A stretch of DNA of 64,000 bases from Pantoea cypripedii. Its GTDB lineage: Bacteria > Pseudomonadota > Gammaproteobacteria > Enterobacterales > Enterobacteriaceae. A program made the position numbers and the translations under genes. Where the stretch lies: the NCBI RefSeq assembly GCF_011395035.1, contig NZ_CP024768.1, positions 1,959,286 through 2,023,285 on the forward strand, read 5' to 3'. Below the pieces are notes generated by a model. That model was not told the origin of the DNA. It did not search any database and was given only the letters and a program-made list of their open reading frames with translations. Positions 25,679 to 33,713 of the stretch are shown here, one piece after another; position 1 is the first letter of the stretch, and each line of letters starts with the position of its first letter.

Positions 25679-26052
25679 TGACTGAGCTGATTAATCAATT
25701 GCTGGCGTTTGAACAGCAGCGGCAACGGGTGCTAATCGCGGCGGACGTGGAAACGCTCGACAGCATGCTGGCTACGGATCTCATCCATATCCACAGTACC
25801 GGCATGGTGCATAACAAGGCGCAGTTTCTGGCGCATGTCACCCGGATGGGCGGATTTGTGGCCATTCAGCGTGATCCGCTGGCAATCCATATAGAAGGTG
25901 ATATTGCCATCCTGACTGGCAATACCCGGAACCGGGTAAGGCTGAAAACCGGAGAAGAAGCGGAACGTTACGGCTTCTCGACGCTGGTACTGCGCCACAC
26001 CGCTCGCGGCTGGCAAATTCTGCTTTCGCAGTTAACTCCTCATCAGGTCTGA
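25678..26052 (+). CDS. NTF2-like/SnoaL-type small protein
   Basis: A 124-residue protein of the cone-shaped alpha+beta fold seen in DUF4440/SnoaL-like proteins: an N-terminal helix (ELINQLLAFEQQRQRVLIAADVETLDSML), then LIHIHSTGMVHNKAQFLAHV and a beta-rich end VLRHTARGWQILLSQLTPHQV. Members act as isomerases, dehydratases or ligand binders. Its ATG overlaps the SDR stop (TGATG), so it is translationally coupled and probably acts on the same compound. Confidence 0.8.
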   Translation: MTELINQLLAFEQQRQRVLIAADVETLDSMLATDLIHIHSTGMVHNKAQFLAHVTRMGGFVAIQRDPLAIHIEGDIAILTGNTRNRVRLKTGEEAERYGFSTLVLRHTARGWQILLSQLTPHQV

Positions 26053-26069
26053 CAGCAAAGGAAAACAGC

Positions 26070-26933
26070 ATGAAACTGGTACGTTTTACCGAACAGGGCC
26101 GCACCCGCATTGGCAAAGTGGAGGGGGATCAGGTGATTGATCTCTCAGGTGTACCTGGCGTGGGTGATTCCATGCGCCAGCTGCTGGCCGGGTTAACTCC
26201 GCTGCGCCCGCGCCTGGCCGCCGCATGTTCCCCGGCCTTTGCGTTATCTGCGGTACAGCTGGAAGCGCCGATTCAGGACGCGCAGAAATTTCTCGGCATT
26301 GGTATGAATTACCGCAAACATGCGGAAGAAGCGCGTCAGGCAGGGATTCCTATCCCGGCAAGCCAGCTGTGGTTTAACAAACAGGTTTCCTGCATCAACG
26401 GGCCGTTCGCGCCGGTCGTGAAACCGATGGCCAGCGACAAAATGGATTACGAAATCGAACTGGGTGTGGTGATCGGTAAACGCTGCCGTCACGTTAAAGC
26501 CAGTGAGGCGGCGAGCGTGATTGCCGGATATCTCATCGTCAATGATGTCTCGGCGCGCGACTGGCTGCACAAATCACCAACATTCACGCTGGGTAAATCC
26601 TTTGATACCCATGGTCCGATCGGGCCGTGGATCACCACTGCTGATGAAATCCCCGATCCTCTGCGGCTGGAGATGAAGCTATTTGTGAATGGTGAGCTGC
26701 GGCAGCACGCCGACAGCGGTGACATGATTTACGACATCTATGAACAGATTGCGTATCTCTCGACGGTGATGACGCTGGAGCCGGGCGACATTCTGGCAAC
26801 CGGTACGCCCTCCGGCATTGGTGCGCCCACCGGGCGTTTCCTGCAACCCGGTGATGTGATGCGGCTGGAGATAGCCGGTCTCGGCCATATTGAGAATCCC
26901 GTGGTTGCCGAAACCCATCAGGAGGCACGATGA
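26070..26933 (+). CDS. Fumarylacetoacetate hydrolase family protein
   Basis: A 287-residue member of the FAH superfamily, which hydrolyses or decarboxylates beta-diketo acids. The metal-binding set is intact: Glu and Glu in DYEIELGVVIG and Asp in NDVSARDW. The entry motif FLGIGMNYRKHAEEA and the closing GDILATGTPSGIG are standard. It sits 17 nt after the NTF2-like gene and overlaps the DUF3500 gene by 4 nt, so it belongs to the SDR operon. The substrate is probably a ring-cleavage or side-chain product of the pathway in this island. Confidence 0.92.
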   Translation: MKLVRFTEQGRTRIGKVEGDQVIDLSGVPGVGDSMRQLLAGLTPLRPRLAAACSPAFALSAVQLEAPIQDAQKFLGIGMNYRKHAEEARQAGIPIPASQLWFNKQVSCINGPFAPVVKPMASDKMDYEIELGVVIGKRCRHVKASEAASVIAGYLIVNDVSARDWLHKSPTFTLGKSFDTHGPIGPWITTADEIPDPLRLEMKLFVNGELRQHADSGDMIYDIYEQIAYLSTVMTLEPGDILATGTPSGIGAPTGRFLQPGDVMRLEIAGLGHIENPVVAETHQEAR

Positions 26934-28153
26934 CCAGCCGCAACTTTCGTGATTACCTGATGCCAGCGGATGCCGAACGTATCGGGCTGGCGCGCGGCGT
27001 CGATCTGCAAACCTATGGCGCGCGGATGCTGGCCACCGATAAAGCGCAAAAACTCAAAGCGCACTGGCAGGCGATGCTGGATGAAACCTTTCGCGGCATT
27101 ACCCGCGATGGTGAAGTGCAGCCGGATCTGTTTGCCCTGCGGGATGAGGGGTTTGCGGTGGAACAGGCGGTGAGGGCGGCACAGGCATTGGTTGCCACGC
27201 TGGATAGTGCGCAACAGCAGCAGGTGAGTTATGCCATCGACGCCAAACAGTGGCGCGCCTGGTACAACCCGGAAATTCCCTTCAATGATTATGGCGTCAG
27301 GCTGGATGAAACCGCCGCGCCAACCCGTGAAGCTTTCCAGGCATTACTGCAAAGCTGCACCAGTACGCGCGGCTTCAGTAAAGTGCAGCAGGTGATGGAT
27401 GCCAACCATTTTCTCGGCGAACTCTACGATCTCACCCACATCATGAACCGCTGGAGTTTCCACTTTTTGCTGTTCGGCACGCCTTCCACCACGCAGCCGT
27501 GGGGCTGGTCAATCTACGGCCATCATGTGGCGTTTTGTTGCTTTATCAGTGGCAGGCAACTGGTGATTGCACCGACCTTTTTTGGCGTTGAACCCAACGT
27601 GATCGAGCGCGGTGATGCCAGCGATGGTGTGCTGTTTCGCGAAGAGGAACAGCTGGGGCTGGCGTTGATGCAATCCCTCAGTGCCGATCAGCAACAACGC
27701 GCCACGGTCTATGCGTTGATGGAAGATCCCCTGATGCCTGCCGAGCGTTTTAACTTTGCCGATCAGCGTCATCTGGGAGGAGCCTTTCAGGATAACCGGG
27801 TGATCCCGCTGGAAGGGGTGTGCGTGGCGGAGTTTACCCTGGCCCAGCGTGCCAGCCTGATGGCGCTGGTGGCGGTGTTTCTCGATTTTCTGCCGGATGG
27901 TCCACGCGCCTGGCGGTTGCGCCAGATTGAACAGCATCTGGATGACAGCTGGTGGAGCTGGATTGGCGGTCACGGTGATGACGATGTGTTTTATTACCGC
28001 CTGCAAAGTCCGGTGGTGATGCTGGAGTTCGACCATCACAGCGGCATGTGGCTGACCAATGAACAACCGGCGCGTTTCCACATTCACACCATCACTCGCA
28101 TCCCCAACGGCAACGACTACGGCAAAGCGTTGCTGTCGCAATTACAGAAGTAA
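26930..28153 (+). CDS. DUF3500 domain protein
   Basis: A 407-residue protein matching the DUF3500 family from memory of conserved blocks: QQVSYAIDAKQWRAWYNP, the HxxGxP-like region PWGWSIYGHHVAFCCFI, GGHGDDDVFYYRLQSPVVMLEFDHHSG and a C-terminal HTITRIPNGNDYG. The many His, Trp and acidic residues suggest a metal-dependent enzyme, but no activity is established for the family. It has no signal peptide. It overlaps the FAH gene by ATGA and ends the first part of the operon, before a repeat and the porin gene. Confidence 0.8.
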   Translation: MTSRNFRDYLMPADAERIGLARGVDLQTYGARMLATDKAQKLKAHWQAMLDETFRGITRDGEVQPDLFALRDEGFAVEQAVRAAQALVATLDSAQQQQVSYAIDAKQWRAWYNPEIPFNDYGVRLDETAAPTREAFQALLQSCTSTRGFSKVQQVMDANHFLGELYDLTHIMNRWSFHFLLFGTPSTTQPWGWSIYGHHVAFCCFISGRQLVIAPTFFGVEPNVIERGDASDGVLFREEEQLGLALMQSLSADQQQRATVYALMEDPLMPAERFNFADQRHLGGAFQDNRVIPLEGVCVAEFTLAQRASLMALVAVFLDFLPDGPRAWRLRQIEQHLDDSWWSWIGGHGDDDVFYYRLQSPVVMLEFDHHSGMWLTNEQPARFHIHTITRIPNGNDYGKALLSQLQK

Positions 28154-28155
28154 CC

Positions 28156-28173
28156 TCAGGCTGCAAAGCCTGA
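28156..28173 (+). terminator. Short hairpin after the DUF3500 gene
   Basis: TCAGGCT-GCAA-AGCCTGA is a 7-bp stem with a GCAA tetraloop, 3 nt after the stop. No T tract follows, so it may stabilise mRNA rather than stop transcription. The 211-bp gap to the porin also holds the family 2 repeat at 28274; no promoter was convincing. Confidence 0.45.
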
Positions 28174-28273
28174 ATTCCTGTCGTACCGGGTGACGTCGTT
28201 TTGCCCGGGTAACCCAAAGTGTCAATTGACCGTTCCCTCACGGGACGCGGGCGGCTTCGCTGTAACTAAAAAA

Positions 28274-28327
28274 GGTCGGCATTAATGCCGACCCTACAAG
28301 GATGTAGGGTGCGCATTCATGCGCACC
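28274..28327. repeat. Intergenic palindromic repeat, family 2 (two linked palindromes)
   Basis: GGTCGGCATTAATGCCGACC (28274-28293) is a perfect 20-bp palindrome, followed after CCTACAAGGATGTAG-type spacing by GGTGCGCATTCATGCGCACC (28308-28327). The same pair occurs at 31080, and in the opposite order at 44062. Confidence 0.92.
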
Positions 28328-28364
28328 TGCCAAACCCTACATATTATTACGAGGTTATCAGGCA

Positions 28365-29699
28365 ATGCATGTTCAGAAAAAAACCAAAATTGCTGCATTA
28401 ACCGTAGTGCCTCTGGCGTTGTTCTGCGGTAACTGCTTTGCGGAGGCATCACCTGCATCTGACTCCGACAGCTTTAATGACTGGCTCACACAAGGCAATA
28501 TCTCGGGCGAGCTAAAAACTATGACCTTCTTTAAAGAATTTAGCGGCACTCTGCCCAATAAACGCACCAGCTCCGCCGGGGGGGATATCCAGTATCGCAG
28601 CCCGCAGGCGGCAGGGTTTAGCGTCGGGCTGGGGGTTTATGGCGCCTATAACTTTGGATTAAACAACGACGATCCGGAGAAAACCGAGATCTATCTGCCA
28701 TCCGAAGACGTGACCGTGCTGGGCAAGGCCTTTCTACGTTATCAGGGATATGGTTTTGATCTGCAGGGCGGACGTATCGGGCTGGACACCCCCTTTGCCA
28801 ATGAAGGTGAAGGCTGGACCATGATTCCGGCGCTGTATGAAGGGTTTGGCGGCAGCTACGCCCTGAATGACACCGGTGACTTCCGGCTGAATGCGTACCG
28901 TATCTATCGTTTCAAACCCGAAAGTTCGGATGAGTTTGGTAAAGGCGATGCCGGTGCGCCTGAAATTGAAGACACCAGCATGCCATCGGTGGACAGTAAC
29001 GGTTTTACCACCGTGGGCCTGCGCTATGGTCAGCAGTGGAATACGCTCGCCGAAGCCTGGTATTACAACTTCGATAAACGCGCCCAGCTGGGTTATGGCG
29101 GGGTGCAGCTGCCGGTATCCGCGCTGAAGTTTGGTAACTGGACACCGTACTGGGGCGCGCAATATCTGCATGAATGGGACGCCAGCGACCAGGCGTATCC
29201 GTATCACAACATCGATACCGACCTTTATTCCGGGCGTATCGGCATGAAAACGCGCAATCACGATCTCTATTTCGCCGCGACCTATGTGCCACGCAAAGAG
29301 GATGCCTTCCTTAGCGGGGGGTTCTTCGCTCCGTATAGCTACGGCATTTATGACCATACCCCGCTGGAAAGTGGGCAACCGCTGGTTTCGATGGTTACCA
29401 CCAACCAGCCCGGTAAGGCGTTTGCCTTGCGCTATGCGTACCACGATGAGAAGTATCTCGGGGTGTTTGGCCTGACGCGGCTGGAACTGGAAGACTCCAG
29501 CGGCATTTACTACCCGCTGCCGGCCGAGAATATCAACGCGGCATTTATGATTCTTGGTTACAACGTCACGCCGCGCCTGCATCTGGAATTCGAGTTTGAT
29601 TACGTCCATTCCCCTAATGAGGTGACGGGCAACTATCATGCGGAACGCCTGCGTCTGGTGTATCGCTTTGGCGCGAAAATGGCGGACGACGATTATTAA
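28365..29699 (+). CDS. Outer-membrane porin, OprD-like
   Basis: A 444-residue beta-barrel protein with a signal peptide (cleavage near NCFAEA). The mature protein is rich in alternating aromatic/polar strands and ends near RLRLVYRFGAKMADDDY; an internal GDIQYRS and DLQGGRIGLDTP fit the OprD/OccD class of substrate-specific porins. Such porins import aromatic and other small acids. It lies between the DUF3500 gene and RidA in the plus-strand operon, so it probably provides uptake for the pathway substrate. Confidence 0.82.
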   Translation: MHVQKKTKIAALTVVPLALFCGNCFAEASPASDSDSFNDWLTQGNISGELKTMTFFKEFSGTLPNKRTSSAGGDIQYRSPQAAGFSVGLGVYGAYNFGLNNDDPEKTEIYLPSEDVTVLGKAFLRYQGYGFDLQGGRIGLDTPFANEGEGWTMIPALYEGFGGSYALNDTGDFRLNAYRIYRFKPESSDEFGKGDAGAPEIEDTSMPSVDSNGFTTVGLRYGQQWNTLAEAWYYNFDKRAQLGYGGVQLPVSALKFGNWTPYWGAQYLHEWDASDQAYPYHNIDTDLYSGRIGMKTRNHDLYFAATYVPRKEDAFLSGGFFAPYSYGIYDHTPLESGQPLVSMVTTNQPGKAFALRYAYHDEKYLGVFGLTRLELEDSSGIYYPLPAENINAAFMILGYNVTPRLHLEFEFDYVHSPNEVTGNYHAERLRLVYRFGAKMADDDY

Positions 29700-29711
29700 T
29701 CGGGAGGAAAT

Positions 29712-30098
29712 ATGGCTAAACGCGAAAGCATTTATATCGACGCTTTTCCCCATGCCAATCCGATCCCGGCTGCGTGCCGGGTGGGATCGATGCTGTATTC
29801 CGGGGTGATTTATGGCCGGGACCCGCAGACGCAGCAGGTGCCCGCCGATTTGGGCGAGCAGTGCGCGCTGATGTTCCGGCATATGGCGAGTATCGTCGGT
29901 GCGGCAGGTGGCAGCATGGAGGATGTCATTAAGGTCACATTATGGATGCAGGATAAAAGCCAGCGCGAGGTGGTGAACCGTTACTGGTTACAGGCTTTCC
30001 CGCAGCAGCATTCGCGTCCGGCACGCCACGCACTGGAGGGCAACTTCAGCGGTAATACCTTAATTCAATGCGATTTTATTGCGGTACTCGATCGTTAA
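29712..30098 (+). CDS. RidA/YjgF/YER057c family protein
   Basis: A 128-residue Rid protein. These trimers hydrolyse reactive enamines/imines or act in the catabolism of aromatic compounds. Typical segments are MLYSGVIYGRDPQTQQVPADLGEQCALMF and MEDVIKVTLWMQD, with Arg-rich RPARHALEGNF near the C terminus. It starts 12 nt after the porin stop with GGGAGGA before the ATG, so it is in the same transcript. Rid proteins in catabolic operons often handle unstable ring-cleavage intermediates. Confidence 0.9.
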   Translation: MAKRESIYIDAFPHANPIPAACRVGSMLYSGVIYGRDPQTQQVPADLGEQCALMFRHMASIVGAAGGSMEDVIKVTLWMQDKSQREVVNRYWLQAFPQQHSRPARHALEGNFSGNTLIQCDFIAVLDR

Positions 30099-30174
30099 TC
30101 CTCCTTCGGCGGGCAGTCATTGTATCTGCCCGCACCTTTCTCTATATTGCCTGTGAGTCATATCAATCTGGACT

Positions 30175-30196
30175 ATGTCGGAAATTTCGATATATT
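30175..30196. promoter_or_regulatory. Degenerate bipartite 22-bp motif before padR
   Basis: ATGTCGG-N6-CGATATATT matches the motif ATATCGT-N6-AGATATATC at 12 of 16 specified positions and has the same spacing. It lies 51 bp before the padR ATG, the same distance as the copy before the SDR gene. It suggests autoregulation. Confidence 0.5.
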
Positions 30197-30247
30197 TAAA
30201 TTCAGTGAGATTTGTGTGGTTATTCAGGCAACAGCGCGGGGGCAGAC

Positions 30248-31069
30248 ATGGTCGGACAGAGCGAATTGGACACGCAACCTGCGGGTGGCAAAACGGGCCG
30301 CCGCGCGCGTGCCTTCGATTATGGTGAATTACGCCTGTTATTGCTGGCGATCATCGCCAAACAACCCAGCCACGGTTACGAGCTGATTCATGAAGTCAAT
30401 GAACGGCTGGGCGGCACTTACAAACCCAGTCCGGGCGTGCTCTATCCGGCGTTAACCTGGCTCTACGATCGCGGCTACGCCGAGATCGATTTAGAGAAGG
30501 GTGGACGCAAACGCTACACCATCACCGACGAAGGGCATGCCTTTCTCAGCGCCAATAAAACCGTGATTGATATGCTGGTGGCGCGCGTGGTGCCGAAGGG
30601 GCAAGGGCATGGTAAGTCGCCGCAGGCGATAGTGGAGGCGATGGACCATCTGAAACGTGCACTCAGCCTGCGCGCCAAAATGGAACCGGTAGCGGAGCAG
30701 GTGGTGACGCGTATCGGCGACATTATCCATGTCGCGGCCAACCAGATCGAAGCCCTGCTTAATGCGCCGATGCTGAGCGAGGGGGCGGCAAAATGTGTAG
30801 CCGATATCGTCACCCCCAACGGCGAGCGTTTTCTGCGCCGCCTCGGCAGCCATTTCCAGCATCGCACGCCGGTGGTGATGGATGAGAACAGCGGCCATTT
30901 CCGCATGAGCATGGGCGAAGTCCGCATGGAGGCGCTGGACGGCATTTTTCGTGTCACCTTAACCGCGCTGAATGACGAAAAACTGATTGAGATGCAACAC
31001 ATTCTGGTGCGTCATCTGGAAGAGGCCGCCGTGCGGGAAACGCTTGAGGTGGTGTGGCAGCCCGGCTGA
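30248..31069 (+). CDS. PadR-family regulator fused to a DUF2218 domain
   Basis: A 273-residue protein in two parts. Residues about 22-105 form a PadR winged helix (LRLLLLAIIAKQPSHGYELIHEVNERLGG, then SPGVLYPALTWLYDRGYAEI and a KRYTITDEGHAFL wing). After a helical linker (about 110-185), residues 186-268 match DUF2218 (GERFLRRLGSHFQHRTPV, GHFRMSMGEVRMEA, HLEEAAVRE). DUF2218 usually occurs alone beside siderophore or catabolic genes; here it is probably the sensor part. The frame begins at a TTG at 30212, but the ATG at 30248 has a G-rich ribosome site. It lies at the junction of the two convergent catabolic operons. Confidence 0.85.
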   Translation: MVGQSELDTQPAGGKTGRRARAFDYGELRLLLLAIIAKQPSHGYELIHEVNERLGGTYKPSPGVLYPALTWLYDRGYAEIDLEKGGRKRYTITDEGHAFLSANKTVIDMLVARVVPKGQGHGKSPQAIVEAMDHLKRALSLRAKMEPVAEQVVTRIGDIIHVAANQIEALLNAPMLSEGAAKCVADIVTPNGERFLRRLGSHFQHRTPVVMDENSGHFRMSMGEVRMEALDGIFRVTLTALNDEKLIEMQHILVRHLEEAAVRETLEVVWQPG

Positions 31070-31079
31070 ATCTTAGCCA

Positions 31080-31131
31080 GGTCGGCATGAATGCCGACCC
31101 TACACCCGTAGGGTGCGCATTTATGCGCACC
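31080..31131. repeat. Intergenic palindromic repeat, family 2 (two linked palindromes)
   Basis: GGTCGGCATGAATGCCGACC (31080-31099) and GGTGCGCATTTATGCGCACC (31112-31131) lie in the gap between the convergent padR and hpaI genes and could end transcription from both sides. Confidence 0.92.
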
Positions 31132-31141
31132 GGGTTCATTT

Positions 31142-31906
31142 TTAACGGAAATCCGCCGCCAGCGCCGAGGTTGCTTTCACCAGCAGCCCGACATCACTGC
31201 CCACCGCGACAAAGGTTGCGCCCAGCGCCAGATAACGCGCACAAAGCTTAGCATCGGCACTCAAAATTCCTGCCGCCTTGCCATGTGATTGAATACGCAG
31301 CAGCGCCGCTTCCACCGCCTGCTGTACCTCCGTAGTGGCGGGTTGTCCCGGATAGCCCATATCCGCTGCCAGATCGGCCGGACCAATAAACACCCCATCG
31401 ACACCCTCCGTGGCGGCAATGGCATCCAGCTGTGCCAGGCCAGCCCGGCTTTCCACCTGCACCAGCAAACAAATCTGCGCATTGGCGGTGGTCAGATAAT
31501 CCGGCGTGCGGTTAAAGGCAGAAGCCCGAGCCAGCGCCGCGCCCACACCGCGTATGCCCTGCGGCGGGTAACGTACCGCTTTGACCAGTGCCTGAGCCTG
31601 TTCTGCGCTTTCCACCATCGGGATCAGCAGCGTTTGCGCGCCGATATCCAGCAGTTGCTTAATCAACCAGGGGGCATCCATTGGCGCACGTACCACGGCA
31701 TGGGCCGGTGCTGCCGCCAGCGCCTGTAACTGGCTCATCAGCAATGGCACATCATTGGGCGCGTGCTCACCATCCAGCAGCAGCCAGTCAAAACCGGCAG
31801 CGCCGCAAATCTCGGCGCTGTAGGGGCTGGCCAGCGCCAGCCACAGGCCAATCTGCGCCTTTTTATGTTGCAAAGCCTGTTTAAAACCATTGATCGGTGC
31901 AGACAT
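31142..31906 (-). CDS. hpaI: 4-hydroxy-2-oxoheptanedioate aldolase-like (HpcH/HpaI family)
   Basis: Class II pyruvate aldolase of 254 residues. Metal and pyruvate-binding residues are in LLLDGEHAPND, LVQVESRAG (Glu ligand) and IGPADLAADMG (Asp ligand), with the catalytic Arg in VVRAPM. It would split the final C7 acid of a homoprotocatechuate-type pathway into pyruvate and succinate semialdehyde. The frame is open 56 codons upstream, but family length and GAGGT 5 nt before the ATG at 31906 fix the start, 7 nt after hpaH. It is the last gene of the minus-strand operon. Confidence 0.9.
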   Translation of the reverse strand: MSAPINGFKQALQHKKAQIGLWLALASPYSAEICGAAGFDWLLLDGEHAPNDVPLLMSQLQALAAAPAHAVVRAPMDAPWLIKQLLDIGAQTLLIPMVESAEQAQALVKAVRYPPQGIRGVGAALARASAFNRTPDYLTTANAQICLLVQVESRAGLAQLDAIAATEGVDGVFIGPADLAADMGYPGQPATTEVQQAVEAALLRIQSHGKAAGILSADAKLCARYLALGATFVAVGSDVGLLVKATSALAADFR

Positions 31907-31913
31907 CGTTACC

Positions 31914-32720
31914 TCACGCAAAATAGCAACTGACGGAGCCATGACGGCCATAGTCAGCATGAATGGTGTCGCCATGACGGGCTTCAATCGGGCGGATAAA
32001 GGAGCCGGCCAGCACAATCTGTCCGGCAGCGAGGTGATCGCCATATTGCGCCAGCCGGTTTGCCAGCCAGGCAATGCCGCGTGCCGGATGGTTCAGCACC
32101 CCCGCGCCCAGCCCGGTTTCCTCAACGGTGGCGTTACGCGACACAATCGCCCCCAGCCAGCGCATATCGACGTTTTCCGGGGAAAATAACTGGCTGCCCA
32201 GCACCACACCGGCATTGGCGGCGTTGTCGGACACGGTATCGACAATGGTGCGTGCTTTGCCAGTGGCGGCATCGCTGCGCACGATGCGGGTATCAAGAAT
32301 TTCCAGCGCGGGTAACACGTAAGCGGTCGCCGCCAGCACCGCTTCGACATCCACATCGGGTCCCTGTAACGGTGCCTTGAGGACAAAGGCCAGCTCCGCT
32401 TCAATACGCGGCTGAATAAAACGGTCGGCGGGAATGGTCGCGCCGTCGTCAAACACCATGTTGTCGAACAATACGCCGGAATCGGGGGTGTCGATATTCA
32501 GGGCGTACTGCATCGCTTTCGAGGTCAGGCCAATTTTCCAGCCAACCACTTTACGTCCCCCCGCGATCTTTTGTCTGACCCACGCCTGTTGTACGGCGTA
32601 AGCATCGTCCAGGGTCATCTCCGGGTAGCGCAGCGATAACAACCCGGTCTGGCTACGGTGGCGCTCGGCATGATCGAGCGCCTCCACGGCGGTTAATAAT
32701 TCGCTCTGGCTTAGCATCAT
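31914..32720 (-). CDS. hpaH: 2-oxohept-3-ene-1,7-dioate hydratase-like
   Basis: A 268-residue hydratase of the MhpD/HpaH family, which adds water to 2-hydroxydienoates before aldol cleavage. Characteristic segments are DDAYAVQQAWVRQKIAGG, GWKIGLTSKAMQ, IEAELAFVLKAPL (metal-binding Glu residues) and LANRLAQYGDHLAAGQIVLAGSF. HpaH of E. coli has 267 residues. The start is the ATG at 32720 overlapping the previous stop (TGATG), with GAGG upstream. It acts between the FAH-type protein and HpaI. Confidence 0.9.
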   Translation of the reverse strand: MMLSQSELLTAVEALDHAERHRSQTGLLSLRYPEMTLDDAYAVQQAWVRQKIAGGRKVVGWKIGLTSKAMQYALNIDTPDSGVLFDNMVFDDGATIPADRFIQPRIEAELAFVLKAPLQGPDVDVEAVLAATAYVLPALEILDTRIVRSDAATGKARTIVDTVSDNAANAGVVLGSQLFSPENVDMRWLGAIVSRNATVEETGLGAGVLNHPARGIAWLANRLAQYGDHLAAGQIVLAGSFIRPIEARHGDTIHADYGRHGSVSCYFA

Positions 32721-33595
32721 CACACCTCATCCTGAACGACGTTACGCAGGGTGCCGATGCCTTCGGCGTGCACCTCAATCACATCGCCGGGCTTCAGCCA
32801 GACAGGGGGATCAAAACGCGCCCCGGCCCCGGTGGGGGTGCCGGTAAAAATGATGTCGCCGGGATTGAGCGGAATAAAGGTGGAGATATAGGCGATGATC
32901 CAGCTAAACGAGAAGGTCATATGGCGGGTGCGGTCATCCTGACGCAGCTCGCCATTCACATGGGTGGTTAAACGGATATCGGCCAGCTGTGCGGCATCAC
33001 TGAACGGCACCAGCCACGGGCCGATTGCTCCGGAACGATAGAAGTTTTTACCCTGGGTCACGTTAAATTTGCTGTGGCGTACCCAGTCACGCACCGTGCC
33101 TTCGTTACCGACGGTAATGGCAGCGATATGGTTGAGCGCCTCGTTTTCTGCAATGCGGCGTCCGGCTTTGCCAATCACGATCACCACTTCGCCTTCGTAA
33201 TCGAGTTGCCCACTCTCGGCGGGACGCAGCAAGGGCTGTTGATGGCCGGTGAGCGATTCGGCAAAACGGACAAACATCGACGGGTAATCCGCTGCTGGCT
33301 GCCCGTCCTGATACTCCGCGTTGCGGTTGGGATAGTTGACGCCGATGCACAGGATTTTGCCTGGCTGGCTCAGCGGCACTTCGTATTGAATATCGGCCAG
33401 CGCATAATCAGGCGGCAGGTTTTGCGCCTCAGCGGCCAGCTGACTCAGCGCCTGATCGGCGATCACCGCATCCAGCGTTGGCCAGCGTGTGCCAAAGCGT
33501 GACGTAAGATCGATAACACCGGCACCGCTGATCAAACCATATCCCTGCACCCGACCATTTTGGGCCGAAAAACGGATAAATTGCGGTCGTTCCAC
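32720..33595 (-). CDS. Fumarylacetoacetate hydrolase family protein (HpaG-like position)
   Basis: A 291-residue FAH-fold protein. FAH members in this operon position usually are isomerase/decarboxylases (HpaG) or acylpyruvate hydrolases. The two Glu ligands are present in DYEGEVVIVIG. The third ligand region reads GNEGTVRDW, with Glu where most relatives have Asp (NDVSARDW). It starts at GTG, decided by AAGGAG 7 nt upstream. An intrinsic terminator-like hairpin lies just before this ribosome site, so expression may depend on read-through. Confidence 0.88.
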   Translation of the reverse strand: MERPQFIRFSAQNGRVQGYGLISGAGVIDLTSRFGTRWPTLDAVIADQALSQLAAEAQNLPPDYALADIQYEVPLSQPGKILCIGVNYPNRNAEYQDGQPAADYPSMFVRFAESLTGHQQPLLRPAESGQLDYEGEVVIVIGKAGRRIAENEALNHIAAITVGNEGTVRDWVRHSKFNVTQGKNFYRSGAIGPWLVPFSDAAQLADIRLTTHVNGELRQDDRTRHMTFSFSWIIAYISTFIPLNPGDIIFTGTPTGAGARFDPPVWLKPGDVIEVHAEGIGTLRNVVQDEV

Positions 33596-33616
33596 GGGTT
33601 TTCTCCTTCTTTTGCT

Positions 33617-33643
33617 AAAAAAACGGCGAGCAGATACCCGCCG
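33617..33643 (-). terminator. Intra-operon terminator or attenuator hairpin
   Basis: On the minus strand a 7-bp stem (CGGCGGG/CTCGCCG, one G-T pair) with a short loop is followed by T7. It lies in the 118-bp gap between the amidohydrolase and FAH genes, only about 20 bp before the FAH start codon. There is no room for a promoter after it, so the last three genes must be reached by read-through or anti-termination. Confidence 0.7.
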
Positions 33644-33713
33644 CTCCCAGCACGATGGCTGAGCAGTGAACCAGACACAGGAGGGTACGGCGTTGACGCA
33701 GCGCCGTGACGCG

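Noticed and set aside
28734..29882. A 382-codon open frame on the minus strand opposite the porin gene
   Set aside because: The porin frame has a signal peptide, barrel pattern and operon spacing; the antisense frame has none of these.
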